A stretch of DNA of 64,000 bases, from NCBI GenBank assembly GCA_965267485.1, contig OZ254080.1, forward strand, positions 2,418,001 through 2,482,000, given 5' to 3'. Source of the DNA: JANQJA01 sp965267485 (GTDB lineage: Bacteria > Pseudomonadota > Gammaproteobacteria > Pseudomonadales > Azotimanducaceae). Within the stretch, counting starts at the first letter, position 1. The number at the start of each line of letters is the position of its first letter. Made by a program: the position numbers and the translations under genes. The notes below the pieces were generated by a model, which saw nothing but the letters and a program-made list of their open reading frames with translations, searched no databases and was not told where the DNA came from. Shown here piece by piece: positions 52,801-61,264 of this stretch.

Positions 52801-55800
52801 CGCCGGAAATCGTGAGATCGGCGCTGTCTTCGAGCAATACGCTCGCCACCGAGCTCGAGCCACTGATGTGATCCACCATGAAGCTCGTGATCGTCACATC
52901 CTGCGTCGACGTCGGCAGATTGCCCGCGGCCCAGTTCGAGGGCACACCCCAGATACCGTCGCCGTTACCGTTGTCGAAAATCGCAGTGTCGTCTACCGGG
53001 GCCGTACCGGTACCGCTGAACACGGTATTGGGGAAGCCGTCGTTGTCGAAGTACGTGATATTGACCGTCAACTCGGCAAGCAGGTCTGCCGCCTGGACGG
53101 TATACGTGATGTCCGTCGCGCCCGAGATCGGCGAGCCATCGCGGAACCACTGGAACGAGAAGTTGGTGGTGTCTGTGGTCGGGTCGCCCGGCAGCCCATC
53201 GACGTCCGCAATTGACGACGGGTCAGCAGTGAGCGTCAGGCCGACGATCGCCAGACCGTTGATGGTGATATCGCCGGTCGGCGCGTCGTTGTCAGACTGA
53301 ACGTTGAGCGTAATCGAGTCGGTGACCGACGACGTGCTGTCGACCGACGTGATCATCAGCGTGTCGGTCCCGTCGAAGTTTGAACTGCCCAGATACGAAA
53401 GATTCGACAGCGTTGTGTTGATATCCGCTTGCGAGCCGGAGATGGACACGGACGCCGTACCGCTACCCGAGATTGACGCAGGGCCGGTCACCGTCAGCGT
53501 GCCGCTGCTCACCGACAAGACGACCGCGCTCAGATCGCCATCGGGATCGTCGACGGACACCGCATCGCCGGCTGTGAACGAGAATGCCGTGTCTTCAACC
53601 GGCATCACCGAAGCCGGTACGTTGTTGACCGGGGCATCCGGTTGGGCCGTCACGAAGATTTGCAGCGTCCCCGTACCGGTTGCACTGCCGTCCGTGAACT
53701 CGAAGATCACGGAGTCGCTGTTCGTTGAATCCGGGTCCGGCGTGTACGTGAACGTACCGTCGGTGTTGATCACGATGCTGCCATGGCTGGGCGCGCTGAT
53801 CGGCGTCGTGTTGAACGTCAGCATGTCACCGTCATCATCGATGACACCCGAGTTCAGGTCGCCCATGAGCGCCATGTCTTCCGTCGCCGTCTCGGTATGG
53901 GAAATGCCGAACGGTGGATCGTTCACCGGGTTGACAGTGATCGAGATCGTGGCGGTCGAAGTCTCGGCACCGTCATCCTGCGCCGTCACCGAAATGGTGT
54001 CGCTGCCGTTGTAATTGAAGAAACCCTGATAGCTCAACGTACCCAGCGTGCTGAGAATGTCGCCTTCAGTGCCGGTAAGGGTGACGTTCGACGTGAAGTT
54101 GCCCGAGATGGTCGCCGGGCCGGACACAGATAGGTCGCCATTGGCGGCGAGAATGTTGATTGACGTGATACTGCCATCAACATCTGAAGCAGAGATCGTC
54201 TTCGTGCTGGTGAAGTCCAGCGCCATGTCTTCATCGACGGTCTGCGCACCGGGTACCGTAATGCTCGGCGGATCGTTGACCGGCGTGATGTTGTACAGAA
54301 TAGACGTCGACGTCGTCGCGGTGCCGTCGGTCAGCACGACATCGACCGTGGTCGATGTCGTCGTGAAATCGGGCGTCGCCGAGAACGTGAGGTCAGCGAG
54401 GTCGGTGTTGATCTGCGCTGCCGTGCCCGTGAGCGTGACGGTGTAGGCGTCACCGTCGGTATCCGCCGTGGCTGAGAGCGGCGTGTAGAACGTCGAGACC
54501 GTCAACGTCAGCACATCACCGGCGTCCACGTCCGCCACCGACAGCGGAATCAGTTCGGGAACATCCTCGGTGGCCGTGTCGGTCGTATTGGCCGTAATCG
54601 TCGGCGCATCGTTGACGTTGGTGACCGTGATACCGATCGCCGTCGTGTCCGTCAGCGCGAAGTCATCGACCGCCTGAACGAATACGGTGTCGGTGCCCGT
54701 GAAGTCCGTGTCGGGCTGGTACTGAACAACCGCCAGCGTGCTGATGATGTCTGCCTGCGGGCCGGTCACCAGCATCGCGTTAGTGAGGTTGCCGCTGATC
54801 GCGGCACCACCCTGGGGTGATGCGGTCAGCACGCCATTCGTCGCCGACACCAGCACAGAGGCCAGATCGCCATCGACGTCCGCGACCGTGATCGCCGAAG
54901 TTGACGAGAATGTAAACGTACCGTCTTCAGAGACGACCTGGTCGGGCACGCCGGTCACGACGGGTGCATCAACTTCCGGCAGGATCGTGCCAAAGAACGT
55001 GCCGGTCGAATTCGCGACGCCGTCGGTGACTTCGTAGGTGAATGCGATGCCGCCGGTGTAGTTGGCACCGGGTTGGAACTCGACGGTCCTGCCGTCGGCG
55101 TTCAGCGCAATCGTGCCGGCACCGGTACCGTTGGTCAGCGTGATCGACGCGCCGCCCGCGGTAATCGCCTGCCCGTCGATCTGCAGGATGGTCAGAGTAT
55201 CGCCATCGGCATCGATATCGTTGGCGAGCACGTCGAACGTAATGGGCTCGTCTTCTCCCGCGGTATCGAAGTTGTCCGGCACGGCAATCGGCGCATCATT
55301 GGTCCCGGCTACCTGCACCTGGAACGTATCCGTCGACTGCCCGCCCTCGTTGTCCTGGCTCCGCACCGTGATGATCGCGGTGCCGGCAAAGTCGAACGGC
55401 GGCATGTAGCCCAGCGTCGCGACCCGGCTCATGATGGCGGTTTCGCTACCCGTAATCGTCAGAATATTGGTCTCGGTACCGTCAACGCTCGAACCCGCCA
55501 CAAAGCTCGTGGTGAACGCACCGCCAACGGCGCTGATCGTCATGGATGTGATCGTGCCGTCAGAATCCGTGGCCGAGATACCCGGAATGGAGACCGGCGT
55601 GTCTTCAGTCGCTGCCACCGGCGATACAGGCACGGTGTTGACCGGCTGGTTATTGATGTTCGCAATGTTGATGGTCACCACGGCCGAATCGTTCAGCGCG
55701 CCATCGCTCACCTGGTAGGTGAAGGTATCGGTGCCGTCGTAGCCGGCATCCGGCGTATAGATGAAGGCACCGTTGCTCGACAGCGATACCGTGCCGTGGG

Positions 55801-58800
55801 ACGGCCCGGAAACCGGCGTCGTGATGACCGTCAGCGAATCACCGTCGACATCGGAATCGTTCAGCAGCAGGCCACCGGATGCCGTGACGTCGAGCACGCC
55901 GTCTTCGCTCATGTTGAACGAATCGGCAATCGCGTTGGGTGCATCGTTCACGCCCGAGACCGAGATCGTGACACTGGCGGTGTCCGTCTGGTTCGACGCG
56001 TCAGTAATCTGGTAGACGAAGTTGAAGAGGCCACTGAAATTGTTGGCCGGCGAGAAGTCGAAAGAACCATCGGGGTTCAGCGAGACCGTACCCCCGCTGC
56101 TGCTGGTGACAAGCGACGCCGCGAGCCCCTGGCCGATGTCGTCGGCGAGTACACCGTTCGCTGCATCAACAGAGAGCGCCGTGTCCTCGTCGGTATTGTA
56201 GATGTCACCAACCGCTTCAATCGGCGATGACGTCACTTCAACTGTAATCGTACCGACAGCCGTGGCACCGGCCTCATCGGTCACGCGATAGCTGAACGAA
56301 TCCGTACCGATAAAACCCGATGACGGCGCGTACAGGTAGTCGCCATTCGCATCAACGGTCGCCGTGCCGTTGCTGCCGTCGGTATCCAGTTCAAAAGTCA
56401 GCGAATCGTTCGCATCAGGGTCACTCGCCACACCCGCGAGCGTACCGCTGAGATCGACATCAACATTGGTCGTTGCCGTGTCGTCACCGGCCAACGGTGC
56501 GTCGTTGACGCCCGCAATCGTCACGATGGCAGATCCCGGCGTGGAGGCAATGCCGTCGAAGACGTCAAAGCTGTAGGTAATCGTTTCTGTCTCGCCGGCA
56601 CCGAGGCCGGAATAGGCAGCCGGGTCGACGGTCACAATCGAGCCGCTCAGCGCCGTGCCAGCGGTATCGCCGGTAACGTCAACGCCGGTTACCGTGAGCG
56701 TGTCGCCATCGGCATCGGTCGCATTCGCCAGCAGGTCGATCGTGGTTGCCGCCGCGTCTTCGGTCAGCGCGGCCGTAACCGGGCCCGCGACGACCGGTGC
56801 GTCATTATCCTGCACCTGCAGAATCACCGTAGCTGTCGACTCGCCGCCATTGCCGTCGCTGACGCGGTAGGTGAATGAATCGGTGCCGGTAAAGCCCGCC
56901 GTTGGCGTATAGGTGAACGCGCCATTCGCGTCAAGGCTCAGGCTGCCGTGACTCACGTCTGTCTCGAGCGCTGCCGTCAGCGGGTCACCATCGGGGTCGC
57001 TGTCATTGGCAAGGAGCCCGGCCGCATCACCGACGGTCAGTGTTCCGTCCTTCGCGACCAGGTAGCCGTCGTCAACCGCCGATGGCGGCGCCGATTGCAG
57101 CACATTAATGAAGACGCTCGCCGTGCTCGTCTCACCGCCAGGGTCTGTGATCTGGTAGCCGAACGAATCAGAGCCGAAGAATCCGGTCGTCGGGGTGTAC
57201 GTGAACGCGCCGTCGGCATCGAGCGACAGCGTACCGTTCGAAACGTCCTGCAACAGCGAGACCGTCAGCGCATCGCCGTCGACGTCGAGATCATTGGCGA
57301 GTACGCCGTCGGTTGCGCTGACCACGAGAGGCGCGTTGAACACCTGATAGTCATCGTTGCTCGCCTCAGGCCCGTCGTTGGTGCCGGTCACGACGATCGT
57401 CAGCACACTGGCCGCAGTCCCGCCGTCAGGGTCGGCAATCGCATAGTCGACGTCGACCGTTGAGGTTTCACCCGCGGCCAGACTGTCAAAGGCACCGTTC
57501 GGGTCGAACTTGAAACTGCCATCGGCGTCAATTCGAATCGTCGCGCCATTGCCGATGCCGACGTCACTGCCGACGCTGTTGGCCTGTCCGAACACCGAGA
57601 CGACGGAAATCGCGCCACCCTCGGGGTCGCTGTCATTCGCGAGCACGCCGGCCGCGGCATCGACGGTCAGCACCGTGTCTTCATCAGCCTGCGCACTGTC
57701 TGCCTGGGCGATCGGCGCGTTGTTAACGGCGCTCACAGGCAGCGTAACTGTCGCCTGCGCGGTACCACCCCGCCCGTCCGAGATCTCATAGGTAAAGCTG
57801 TCGGTGCCGGAGAATCCGGCATCCGGCGTATAGACGAATGCGCCATCATCGGACAGCGTCAGGGAGCCGTTCACCGGCCCCTCGACCGGCGTGGTCGAGA
57901 CGGTCAGCGAATCGCCGTCGGCGTCCGTGTCATTCGCCAGCAACCCCTGCGAGGCTTCAATCTCGAGCACGGAGCCGGGTTGCGTAAAGTACTGATCATC
58001 CGCTGCCACCGGGGCCGTGTTGGGCTCACCGACAATGATCTTGACCTCACCTTCATCGCTGCCGCCGTTGCCGTCAGCGATCTCATAGGTAAAGGAATCG
58101 GTGCCGCTGAAGCCTGCATCCGGCGTATAGCTGAAGTCGCCGTTGGCATCGACGGTGAGTGTGCCGTTGGCCGGGTTCGACACGGATGCGGTGTCGAAGA
58201 GGATCGGGTCACCCTCTGCATCGACATCGTTGGCCAGGAAGTTGGCACCCGTGAGCGATTCACCGACATCAACCTGAAAGACATCGGTAATGGCGGCCGG
58301 GGCATCGTTCGTGCCCAGCACGCGCACCTGCGCGGACTGCGTGGCGGTAAGTCCGGTGGAGTCGACAACCGTGTAGGTGAAGCTGTCGACGGCCGAGTCG
58401 CCCTCGCCGAGGGCGTCGAACTGACTGCCTGGCTGGTAGCGCAGGCTGCCGTCATCGTAGACGACGAGCGTGGCACCACTGTTCAGCGTAACCGCGCGAA
58501 CCTCTGTCGACGTGCCGTCCGGCGTTCGCACCGAAACGTTCTCGGCATCACCGTTGACCGCGGCGATGCGCAGCAGACCGGCGTCGCTGGCGTCCGGGTC
58601 GCTGTCGTTGGCCAGCAGCCCGGAGGAACTCGTGAGCTGTTGATCCTCGCCTGTCTCGAATTCGTCCGCCTCGGCAACCGGCGCGTCGTTGACGCCTGTC
58701 ACCGTCAGCGTCAGCAGGCCATCATCTTCGCCGCCCTCGCCATCGCCGACCGTGTAGGAGACCGAGACGCTTTCTGACTCGCCGGCCGAGAGATCGTCAA

Positions 58801-61168
58801 AGCCGCCGTTCGGTTCGAATGCCCAGGCGCCGCTGGCATTGATCTGAACCTGCGCACCGTTGGCAAATTCCAGTGTGACGCCCACCGCGCTGCTCTGGCC
58901 GGCGACCTCGACAACCGCCAGCGAGTTGCTGTCGATGTCGGCATCGTTGGCCAGCACGCCCTCCGCAGGGCCGAGCGTAATGAATGTGTTCTGGTCGGTT
59001 GTCGCCGCATCGTCCGCTGCGACCGGGGCATCGTTGACGCCGGAGACGCTCAGCGTGACCGTGCCGACGGCAGTCTCGCCCGTGGCGTCGGTGATGACGT
59101 AGTCGAACGAGTCGAGGCCCGCAAAATTCGCGTCGGGAATGTAGGTGAAGCTGCCGTCAGTGCTGAGCTGCAACGAGCCGTTGGCCGGCTGGCCAGCGCT
59201 CGTCAGCGTCAGTGCGTCGCCATCGGCGTCTGTATCATTCGCCAGCAGCGTCGCGGACGAGAACACCAGCGGCTCGTCTTCTGTCGCATTGATCGTGTCG
59301 TCAACGGCGGTCGGCGCATCGTTCACCGGCGTCACCGTGAACGTCACCGTCGCCGTATCCACACCGCCGACGGCATCCTGCACCTGGTAGGTAAAGGTGT
59401 CGGTACCGACAAAATCGGTGTCTGGCGTATAGGAGAAAGTGCCGTCGCTTGCGAGCGTCAGACTGCCGTTGGCAGGCGCACTGAGCGGCGTGGGGTTGGC
59501 AGAGAAGACGTTGCTGTCCGGGTCGACGTCGTTGTCGAGTACGTTGCCGGTAACCGTCGTGTCTTCTTCGAGCGTGAAGGCGTCCTGCGCGGCAATCGGC
59601 GCAACATTGGGCGGAATCTCAGGCTCGTTGGCCGGCGGCGTGTCGTCAGCCCCCGGGTCATCACCAGTGTTGGTGCCATCTCCACCCGTCGTGGCATCGC
59701 CTGTGTCGCCGGCGTCGCCACCATCGGCGCCCGTATCACCGGTTCCGGTGTCGCCCGTGCCGGTATCGCCGCCGTCGTCGCCCGTCACATCATCGAGCGG
59801 ATTCCCGTCGTCGCCGAAGCCGGAGCCGCCGTCATCGGTCGTTCCGTCGCCGCCATCACCGGTATTGTCGCCCGTCCCGGCGTCATCGCCGGCGTCACCC
59901 TGATTCTGGTCGGGCGCGTCGCCATCCCCCTCGTCTGAGCCGGCTGCCGCCCCGATGTTCTCATCGTCGTCGTCCTGCTCGCCCGAGGTTTCATCACCCG
60001 GTTCGCCGGTATCACCTTCCTCGCCTTCGGCGTTCTCGTCGGTCGGCTCTTCGCCTTCCTCGCCGTCGCCTTCGTCAGCATCAGCGTCATCCGTATTCTC
60101 TTCGCCCGACGATTCATCGTCGGCGCCTTCCTCACCTTCACCCGCTTCGCCGGCTTCCGGGGCTTCCTGATCACCGGCATCTTCGCCGCCGTCGCCCTCA
60201 TCGCCCTGTGAGTCGCCTTCTTCCTGGCCCTCGCCCTCATCGCCGGTATCGTCCGGCGTTTCCTGCTGGTCAATCTGGTCATCGACCTGCTCGGACTGCG
60301 GCGGCGGCAGATTTTCTTCGAGGGTTTGCTGTTGCTGCTGCGACGGCTGCGGGCTGAAGGTGGGCGAGCCGCCCAGCGTCACAAAGGACGTCTCCCCGGG
60401 CGAATCCAGCGTGGTCTGGTTCTCGCCGTTGGCGTCAGCGACATCGAGAATACCGGAGCGATGCACGATCAGCGTCGCGCCCGTCACCGGGTCGACCGTG
60501 CCCTCGAGTTCACTGCCCCGGACGCCGATGACGGCGCTGGGCGTGCGAATCGTCGTGTGTTTGTTGGCCGTACCGAAGTCACCGATACCGCCGCTCTTGA
60601 ACTTGAAGCCACCCGCACGCACCGACACATCAAATTTGCCGATGTTGTTGTCCGGCTCATGCTGGAAGTCATTCAGCGTTGCCTCGGCGTTGGAGCCGAG
60701 GTTGAATCGGGTGCTCTTCGCGCCTGCACCATCGTCGAAGCGGATGTTGATGAACGATCCATCGCCGGTCTTGATGATGTCGCCCTTGTGCACGCGGTCG
60801 CCGCGCGAGGCCTGAACAATGGTGCCGTCGGCCCGCTCGATGGTGACGTCGCCGCGCACAAACCGGATAGTGCCGATTTCTTCAAGCACCGCGCCTGAGG
60901 TCGCCGGGCCCGCAAACATGACGCCCTCGAGACCATCGGGCATCAATGCATCGACCATCTGCGGCGTCAGCATGGCGCCGGACTCGATCACCAGATGCGG
61001 CGGCGGGTCGAACCAGAAGTAGTCATGGACGATGAAGACTTCACCGCCCGGATTCGTGATATGCAGGTCGAACCCGACCCGGGTGAGCTCACCGAACAGC
61101 AGGAAGGAAGCGTCGGGAAGTAGAACCGTGGCGTGGCCCGCGCCGTTGTTATCGTTCTCGGAGCTCAA
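46877..61168 (-). CDS. Giant FecR/cadherin-repeat surface protein, N-terminal 4763 residues
   Basis: The TTG at 61168 is the only start after an in-frame TAA. There is no signal peptide. Residues 1-95 are a lead region (FWFDPPPHLVIESGAMLTPQ). About 99-235 are a FecR-like domain (IRFVRGDVTIERADGTIV, TIRTPSAVIGVRGSE). About 290-515 are an Asp/Glu/Gly/Thr low-complexity linker. About 520-2640 hold some 20 cadherin-like repeats starting NDAPxAxxD. Near 2650 is an Ig-like unit (TADPSSIADVDGLPGD). From about 2700 come FDNGNGDGIWGVPSNWAAG and long beta-helix-like NxGTxxxxG repeats. The frame leaves the homologous register at about 46964 and ends in unrelated residues (REHLISPTATFSFRAV). Joined to the next frame, the protein would be about 5,400 residues, probably a type I-secreted adhesin. 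Confidence 0.87.
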   Translation of the reverse strand: MSSENDNNGAGHATVLLPDASFLLFGELTRVGFDLHITNPGGEVFIVHDYFWFDPPPHLVIESGAMLTPQMVDALMPDGLEGVMFAGPATSGAVLEEIGTIRFVRGDVTIERADGTIVQASRGDRVHKGDIIKTGDGSFINIRFDDGAGAKSTRFNLGSNAEATLNDFQHEPDNNIGKFDVSVRAGGFKFKSGGIGDFGTANKHTTIRTPSAVIGVRGSELEGTVDPVTGATLIVHRSGILDVADANGENQTTLDSPGETSFVTLGGSPTFSPQPSQQQQQTLEENLPPPQSEQVDDQIDQQETPDDTGDEGEGQEEGDSQGDEGDGGEDAGDQEAPEAGEAGEGEEGADDESSGEENTDDADADEGDGEEGEEPTDENAEGEEGDTGEPGDETSGEQDDDDENIGAAAGSDEGDGDAPDQNQGDAGDDAGTGDNTGDGGDGTTDDGGSGFGDDGNPLDDVTGDDGGDTGTGDTGTGDTGADGGDAGDTGDATTGGDGTNTGDDPGADDTPPANEPEIPPNVAPIAAQDAFTLEEDTTVTGNVLDNDVDPDSNVFSANPTPLSAPANGSLTLASDGTFSYTPDTDFVGTDTFTYQVQDAVGGVDTATVTFTVTPVNDAPTAVDDTINATEDEPLVFSSATLLANDTDADGDALTLTSAGQPANGSLQLSTDGSFTYIPDANFAGLDSFDYVITDATGETAVGTVTLSVSGVNDAPVAADDAATTDQNTFITLGPAEGVLANDADIDSNSLAVVEVAGQSSAVGVTLEFANGAQVQINASGAWAFEPNGGFDDLSAGESESVSVSYTVGDGEGGEDDGLLTLTVTGVNDAPVAEADEFETGEDQQLTSSSGLLANDSDPDASDAGLLRIAAVNGDAENVSVRTPDGTSTEVRAVTLNSGATLVVYDDGSLRYQPGSQFDALGEGDSAVDSFTYTVVDSTGLTATQSAQVRVLGTNDAPAAITDVFQVDVGESLTGANFLANDVDAEGDPILFDTASVSNPANGTLTVDANGDFSYTPDAGFSGTDSFTYEIADGNGGSDEGEVKIIVGEPNTAPVAADDQYFTQPGSVLEIEASQGLLANDTDADGDSLTVSTTPVEGPVNGSLTLSDDGAFVYTPDAGFSGTDSFTYEISDGRGGTAQATVTLPVSAVNNAPIAQADSAQADEDTVLTVDAAAGVLANDSDPEGGAISVVSVFGQANSVGSDVGIGNGATIRIDADGSFKFDPNGAFDSLAAGETSTVDVDYAIADPDGGTAASVLTIVVTGTNDGPEASNDDYQVFNAPLVVSATDGVLANDLDVDGDALTVSLLQDVSNGTLSLDADGAFTYTPTTGFFGSDSFGYQITDPGGETSTASVFINVLQSAPPSAVDDGYLVAKDGTLTVGDAAGLLANDSDPDGDPLTAALETDVSHGSLSLDANGAFTYTPTAGFTGTDSFTYRVSDGNGGESTATVILQVQDNDAPVVAGPVTAALTEDAAATTIDLLANATDADGDTLTVTGVDVTGDTAGTALSGSIVTVDPAAYSGLGAGETETITYSFDVFDGIASTPGSAIVTIAGVNDAPLAGDDTATTNVDVDLSGTLAGVASDPDANDSLTFELDTDGSNGTATVDANGDYLYAPSSGFIGTDSFSYRVTDEAGATAVGTITVEVTSSPIEAVGDIYNTDEDTALSVDAANGVLADDIGQGLAASLVTSSSGGTVSLNPDGSFDFSPANNFSGLFNFVYQITDASNQTDTASVTISVSGVNDAPNAIADSFNMSEDGVLDVTASGGLLLNDSDVDGDSLTVITTPVSGPSHGTVSLSSNGAFIYTPDAGYDGTDTFTYQVSDGALNDSAVVTINIANINNQPVNTVPVSPVAATEDTPVSIPGISATDSDGTITSMTISAVGGAFTTSFVAGSSVDGTETNILTITGSETAIMSRVATLGYMPPFDFAGTAIITVRSQDNEGGQSTDTFQVQVAGTNDAPIAVPDNFDTAGEDEPITFDVLANDIDADGDTLTILQIDGQAITAGGASITLTNGTGAGTIALNADGRTVEFQPGANYTGGIAFTYEVTDGVANSTGTFFGTILPEVDAPVVTGVPDQVVSEDGTFTFSSTSAITVADVDGDLASVLVSATNGVLTASPQGGAAISGNLTNAMLVTGPQADIISTLAVVQYQPDTDFTGTDTVFVQAVDDFALTDTTAIGITVTNVNDAPTITANTTDTATEDVPELIPLSVADVDAGDVLTLTVSTFYTPLSATADTDGDAYTVTLTGTAAQINTDLADLTFSATPDFTTTSTTVDVVLTDGTATTSTSILYNITPVNDPPSITVPGAQTVDEDMALDFTSTKTISASDVDGSITSINILAANGDLSVSGPATISGNFTSNVTLTGTEGDILSTLGTLSYQGFFNYNGSDTISVTAQDDGAETSTATISITVNPVNDPPFGISHTETATEDMALMGDLNSGVIDDDGDMLTFNTTPISAPSHGSIVINTDGTFTYTPDPDSTNSDSVIFEFTDGSATGTGTLQIFVTAQPDAPVNNVPASVMPVEDTAFSFTAGDAVSVDDPDGDLSAVVLSVSSGTLTVTGPASISGSGTASVSISGSQADINTTLSNLSYLGSSNFDGTDTLMITSVDSTSSVTDSITLNVQSDNDAPTGDITINGLAIVGLTLTADPSSIADVDGLPGDPTTDTTNFSFQWFRDGSPISGATDITYTVQAADLLAELTVNITYFDNDGFPNTVFSGTGTAPVDDTAIFDNGNGDGIWGVPSNWAAGNLPTSTQDVTITSFMVDHISGSSSVASVLLEDSADLTISGGDLTVNGPANSTIDSSSALHVTDGTLTATNTFDVLGTLEIGGSTSFIKTIDNAGTVFLDEGTGSFANSLFSADAVINQSGAFFYLDHSGTGDHAASLIQNVSPFQNSGTVRTMDTNGGMSASTYHLINGGFDNLAGGLLWVDGGNLQIDNGNLDFSAGTVEVASGKELLLTNSTITWGGALQGTGTISTSGTNTFGAAVTLDNTTPGFDLSGGIATFTGASTLTIGTTQTLASDGDAINNPLVVDAGGTYQATAAGNTIGGSLGVNASGTLELLAGAANVDLTVATGFTSLGDIVLDQINTSSTDARLTITSGVLVNNGMFEVMNTGGGVNPNHEFTGDMNGTGAVNLTDANLLLKSGSSLDVQNGSLDIDPTSVLRLESASTLTLTGGANFTGTGSIETVSGTTTITIPTSLTFNASSPSFDLDQSTTIFNGSGPLTLASGKTLNLHTNDTVSVPLVNNGTLEVRGTNNSVTGGLTQNSGAAIELLSENVDAELTISAGFTNDGTVLLDQLNTNSTNAILTVGSGVLTNNFEFKTANTGGGVMPNHEFTGDLDGTGTFNLDANLILKSGSSLDVQNGSLDIAPGAALRLEAGSSLTLTGGANFSGTGSIETVSGTTTITIPTTLTFEAASPSFDLDQSQTSFNGTGPLTLATGKVLNLHTADALNVPLVNNGTLEIRGTANLVNGAVTQNGTGAINVLADASNAVVTIANGFTNDGMILLDQVTTSSTDARLTVTTGTLVNDGTFQTANTNGGALPDHEFNGQMSGSGMVDLDANLILKTGGSLDVQNGSLDIASGAILKVENGASLTLTGGANFAGGGVIQTTSGTTTITIPTSLTMEAASPVFDLGLSATTFNGTGPLTIGIGKVFNLDTNDTVAVPLISNGVVEVRGAGNDISGALTINPIGKLNLIADGSPASLSIANSFTNAGKILLDQDAGSSADANLTVSGTLTNTGEFVVRNTGGSGGVLHTFDGDFAGHGVLDVDSSFQFVANSTLDASTATVDIAHMQVLELVGFSGGGVVLTLDSDSQLKGGGTLEIGGTSTVTMTSALSLQATAPAFDLSGNVTFSGAGLTVGNGYQFDLATNDAVTAPLQNQGTIVVTGTNNSISGALTQNSSGVIAVDAGAVAADLTIASGFTNFGRIELDQTAGSSTDASLTVTSGVLVNDGVIQTDNSSDGPSVIHVLSGDFGGTGTFDFEADTQLAAGSLLDISSASLRLPGSILTIDSSTLGLGTLTELDGTGTIAFTGTSDINLVNDTVISAGGPTFDLSGGTVTVTATNTQSLTLTSVGSLTLSSADTIAVDTFNDGVITARGTANAITGALSLSSNGIVEVMADSSTGAGALNINGNFTTTGTFILDELSTTSNAAALTFNGGTGILNTSGDFYSLASFGGNKVNVLNATISNQGYFEIGQNLAINSAGAHQNNGSMQIDSGETLSVAGASFLNSATGFISGGGTLNVSGTSFTNSGTLDPGTDTTIGTLTITGNVVQNNTAVTVIDIASLVSHDAISVTGNYDFVGTYDLYFDQNPGTGSFDIITATNVFPTMTQTVSHDLAAGYDVSISNTTGTVTVTVSTGFEFLSNFAGAWEDTSTTSTTVWIQTPALPTLSDDVLITHAMTSGAVNTAKSMSIETGGSLQVLDNSLTLASNSRVDAGTSLTLNSNSMGNGSLQTDGILTVDGQFVWNNKLLSGSGGVVVNGSATVNIGDSTTLTTTLDIFGTASINAGSTTSLGGAGAINNYGALDIVGGINVAPTVMNAEGGTLSILDGGVDATSTITQNFTNAGQLVVDNTDVSPWDVKLSFGGTALNEGTITFSNTGGGGGLRTISTTGNFTNNGTIDVNYDAVLDMASQTLDSTGGTIDIAATRTLGLDGGVTFIVGPGTQFLGSGTLEFLGATTLDLFGDVSFGSLAVTGNGAQATTITSTTSVTLTNEGSFELDTSDTVAAVVGSITREHLISPTATFSFRAVLRIRVALR
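49700..52270 (-). repeat. Tandem repeats of about 636 bp (212 aa) in the giant gene
   Basis: The block SLTLTGGANFxGxG followed by TTTITIP recurs with anchors near 50356, 50992 and 51628, a period of about 636 bp. More diverged copies lie near 49705 and 52264. Each unit holds LNLHTNDT-like, VNNGTLEVRG, AGFTNDG, ANTGGG and SGSSLDVQNGSLDI segments. The central three units are close at the DNA level, so copy number may vary and short-read assemblies may collapse here. Boundaries are approximate. Confidence 0.75.
53270..59620 (-). repeat. Array of about 20 cadherin-like (NDAP) repeats
   Basis: About 20 units of roughly 90-110 residues start with NDAPxAxxD or a variant (NDGP, NNQP, NTAP). Most carry the inner blocks GVLANDSDxDGDxLT, GSLSLDANGAFTYTP and GTDSFTYxxSDGxGG. 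This is the VCBS/cadherin-like repeat type found in large calcium-dependent bacterial adhesins. Units differ enough that the array looks old rather than recently amplified. Confidence 0.85.
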
Positions 61169-61264
61169 GGATGATTCAACCGCTTACTGACTCCTCGATA
61201 CTAACCCATAATGCCGGTCGGGCAGTACCCGTCAGGCGACGTTTGGTAAGCAGAATGTAAATGG

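Noticed and set aside
46308..57463. Long plus-strand open frames opposite the giant gene (for example 46308-47282, 52427-53215, 55073-56230)
   Set aside because: They are the mirror of GC-rich repeat coding sequence on the minus strand, with Arg/Val/Pro-rich or low-complexity translations and no recognisable domain.
53270..59620. Periodic repeats as a CRISPR array
   Set aside because: Repeats are about 300 bp, coding, and diverged; there are no short identical repeats with unique spacers.
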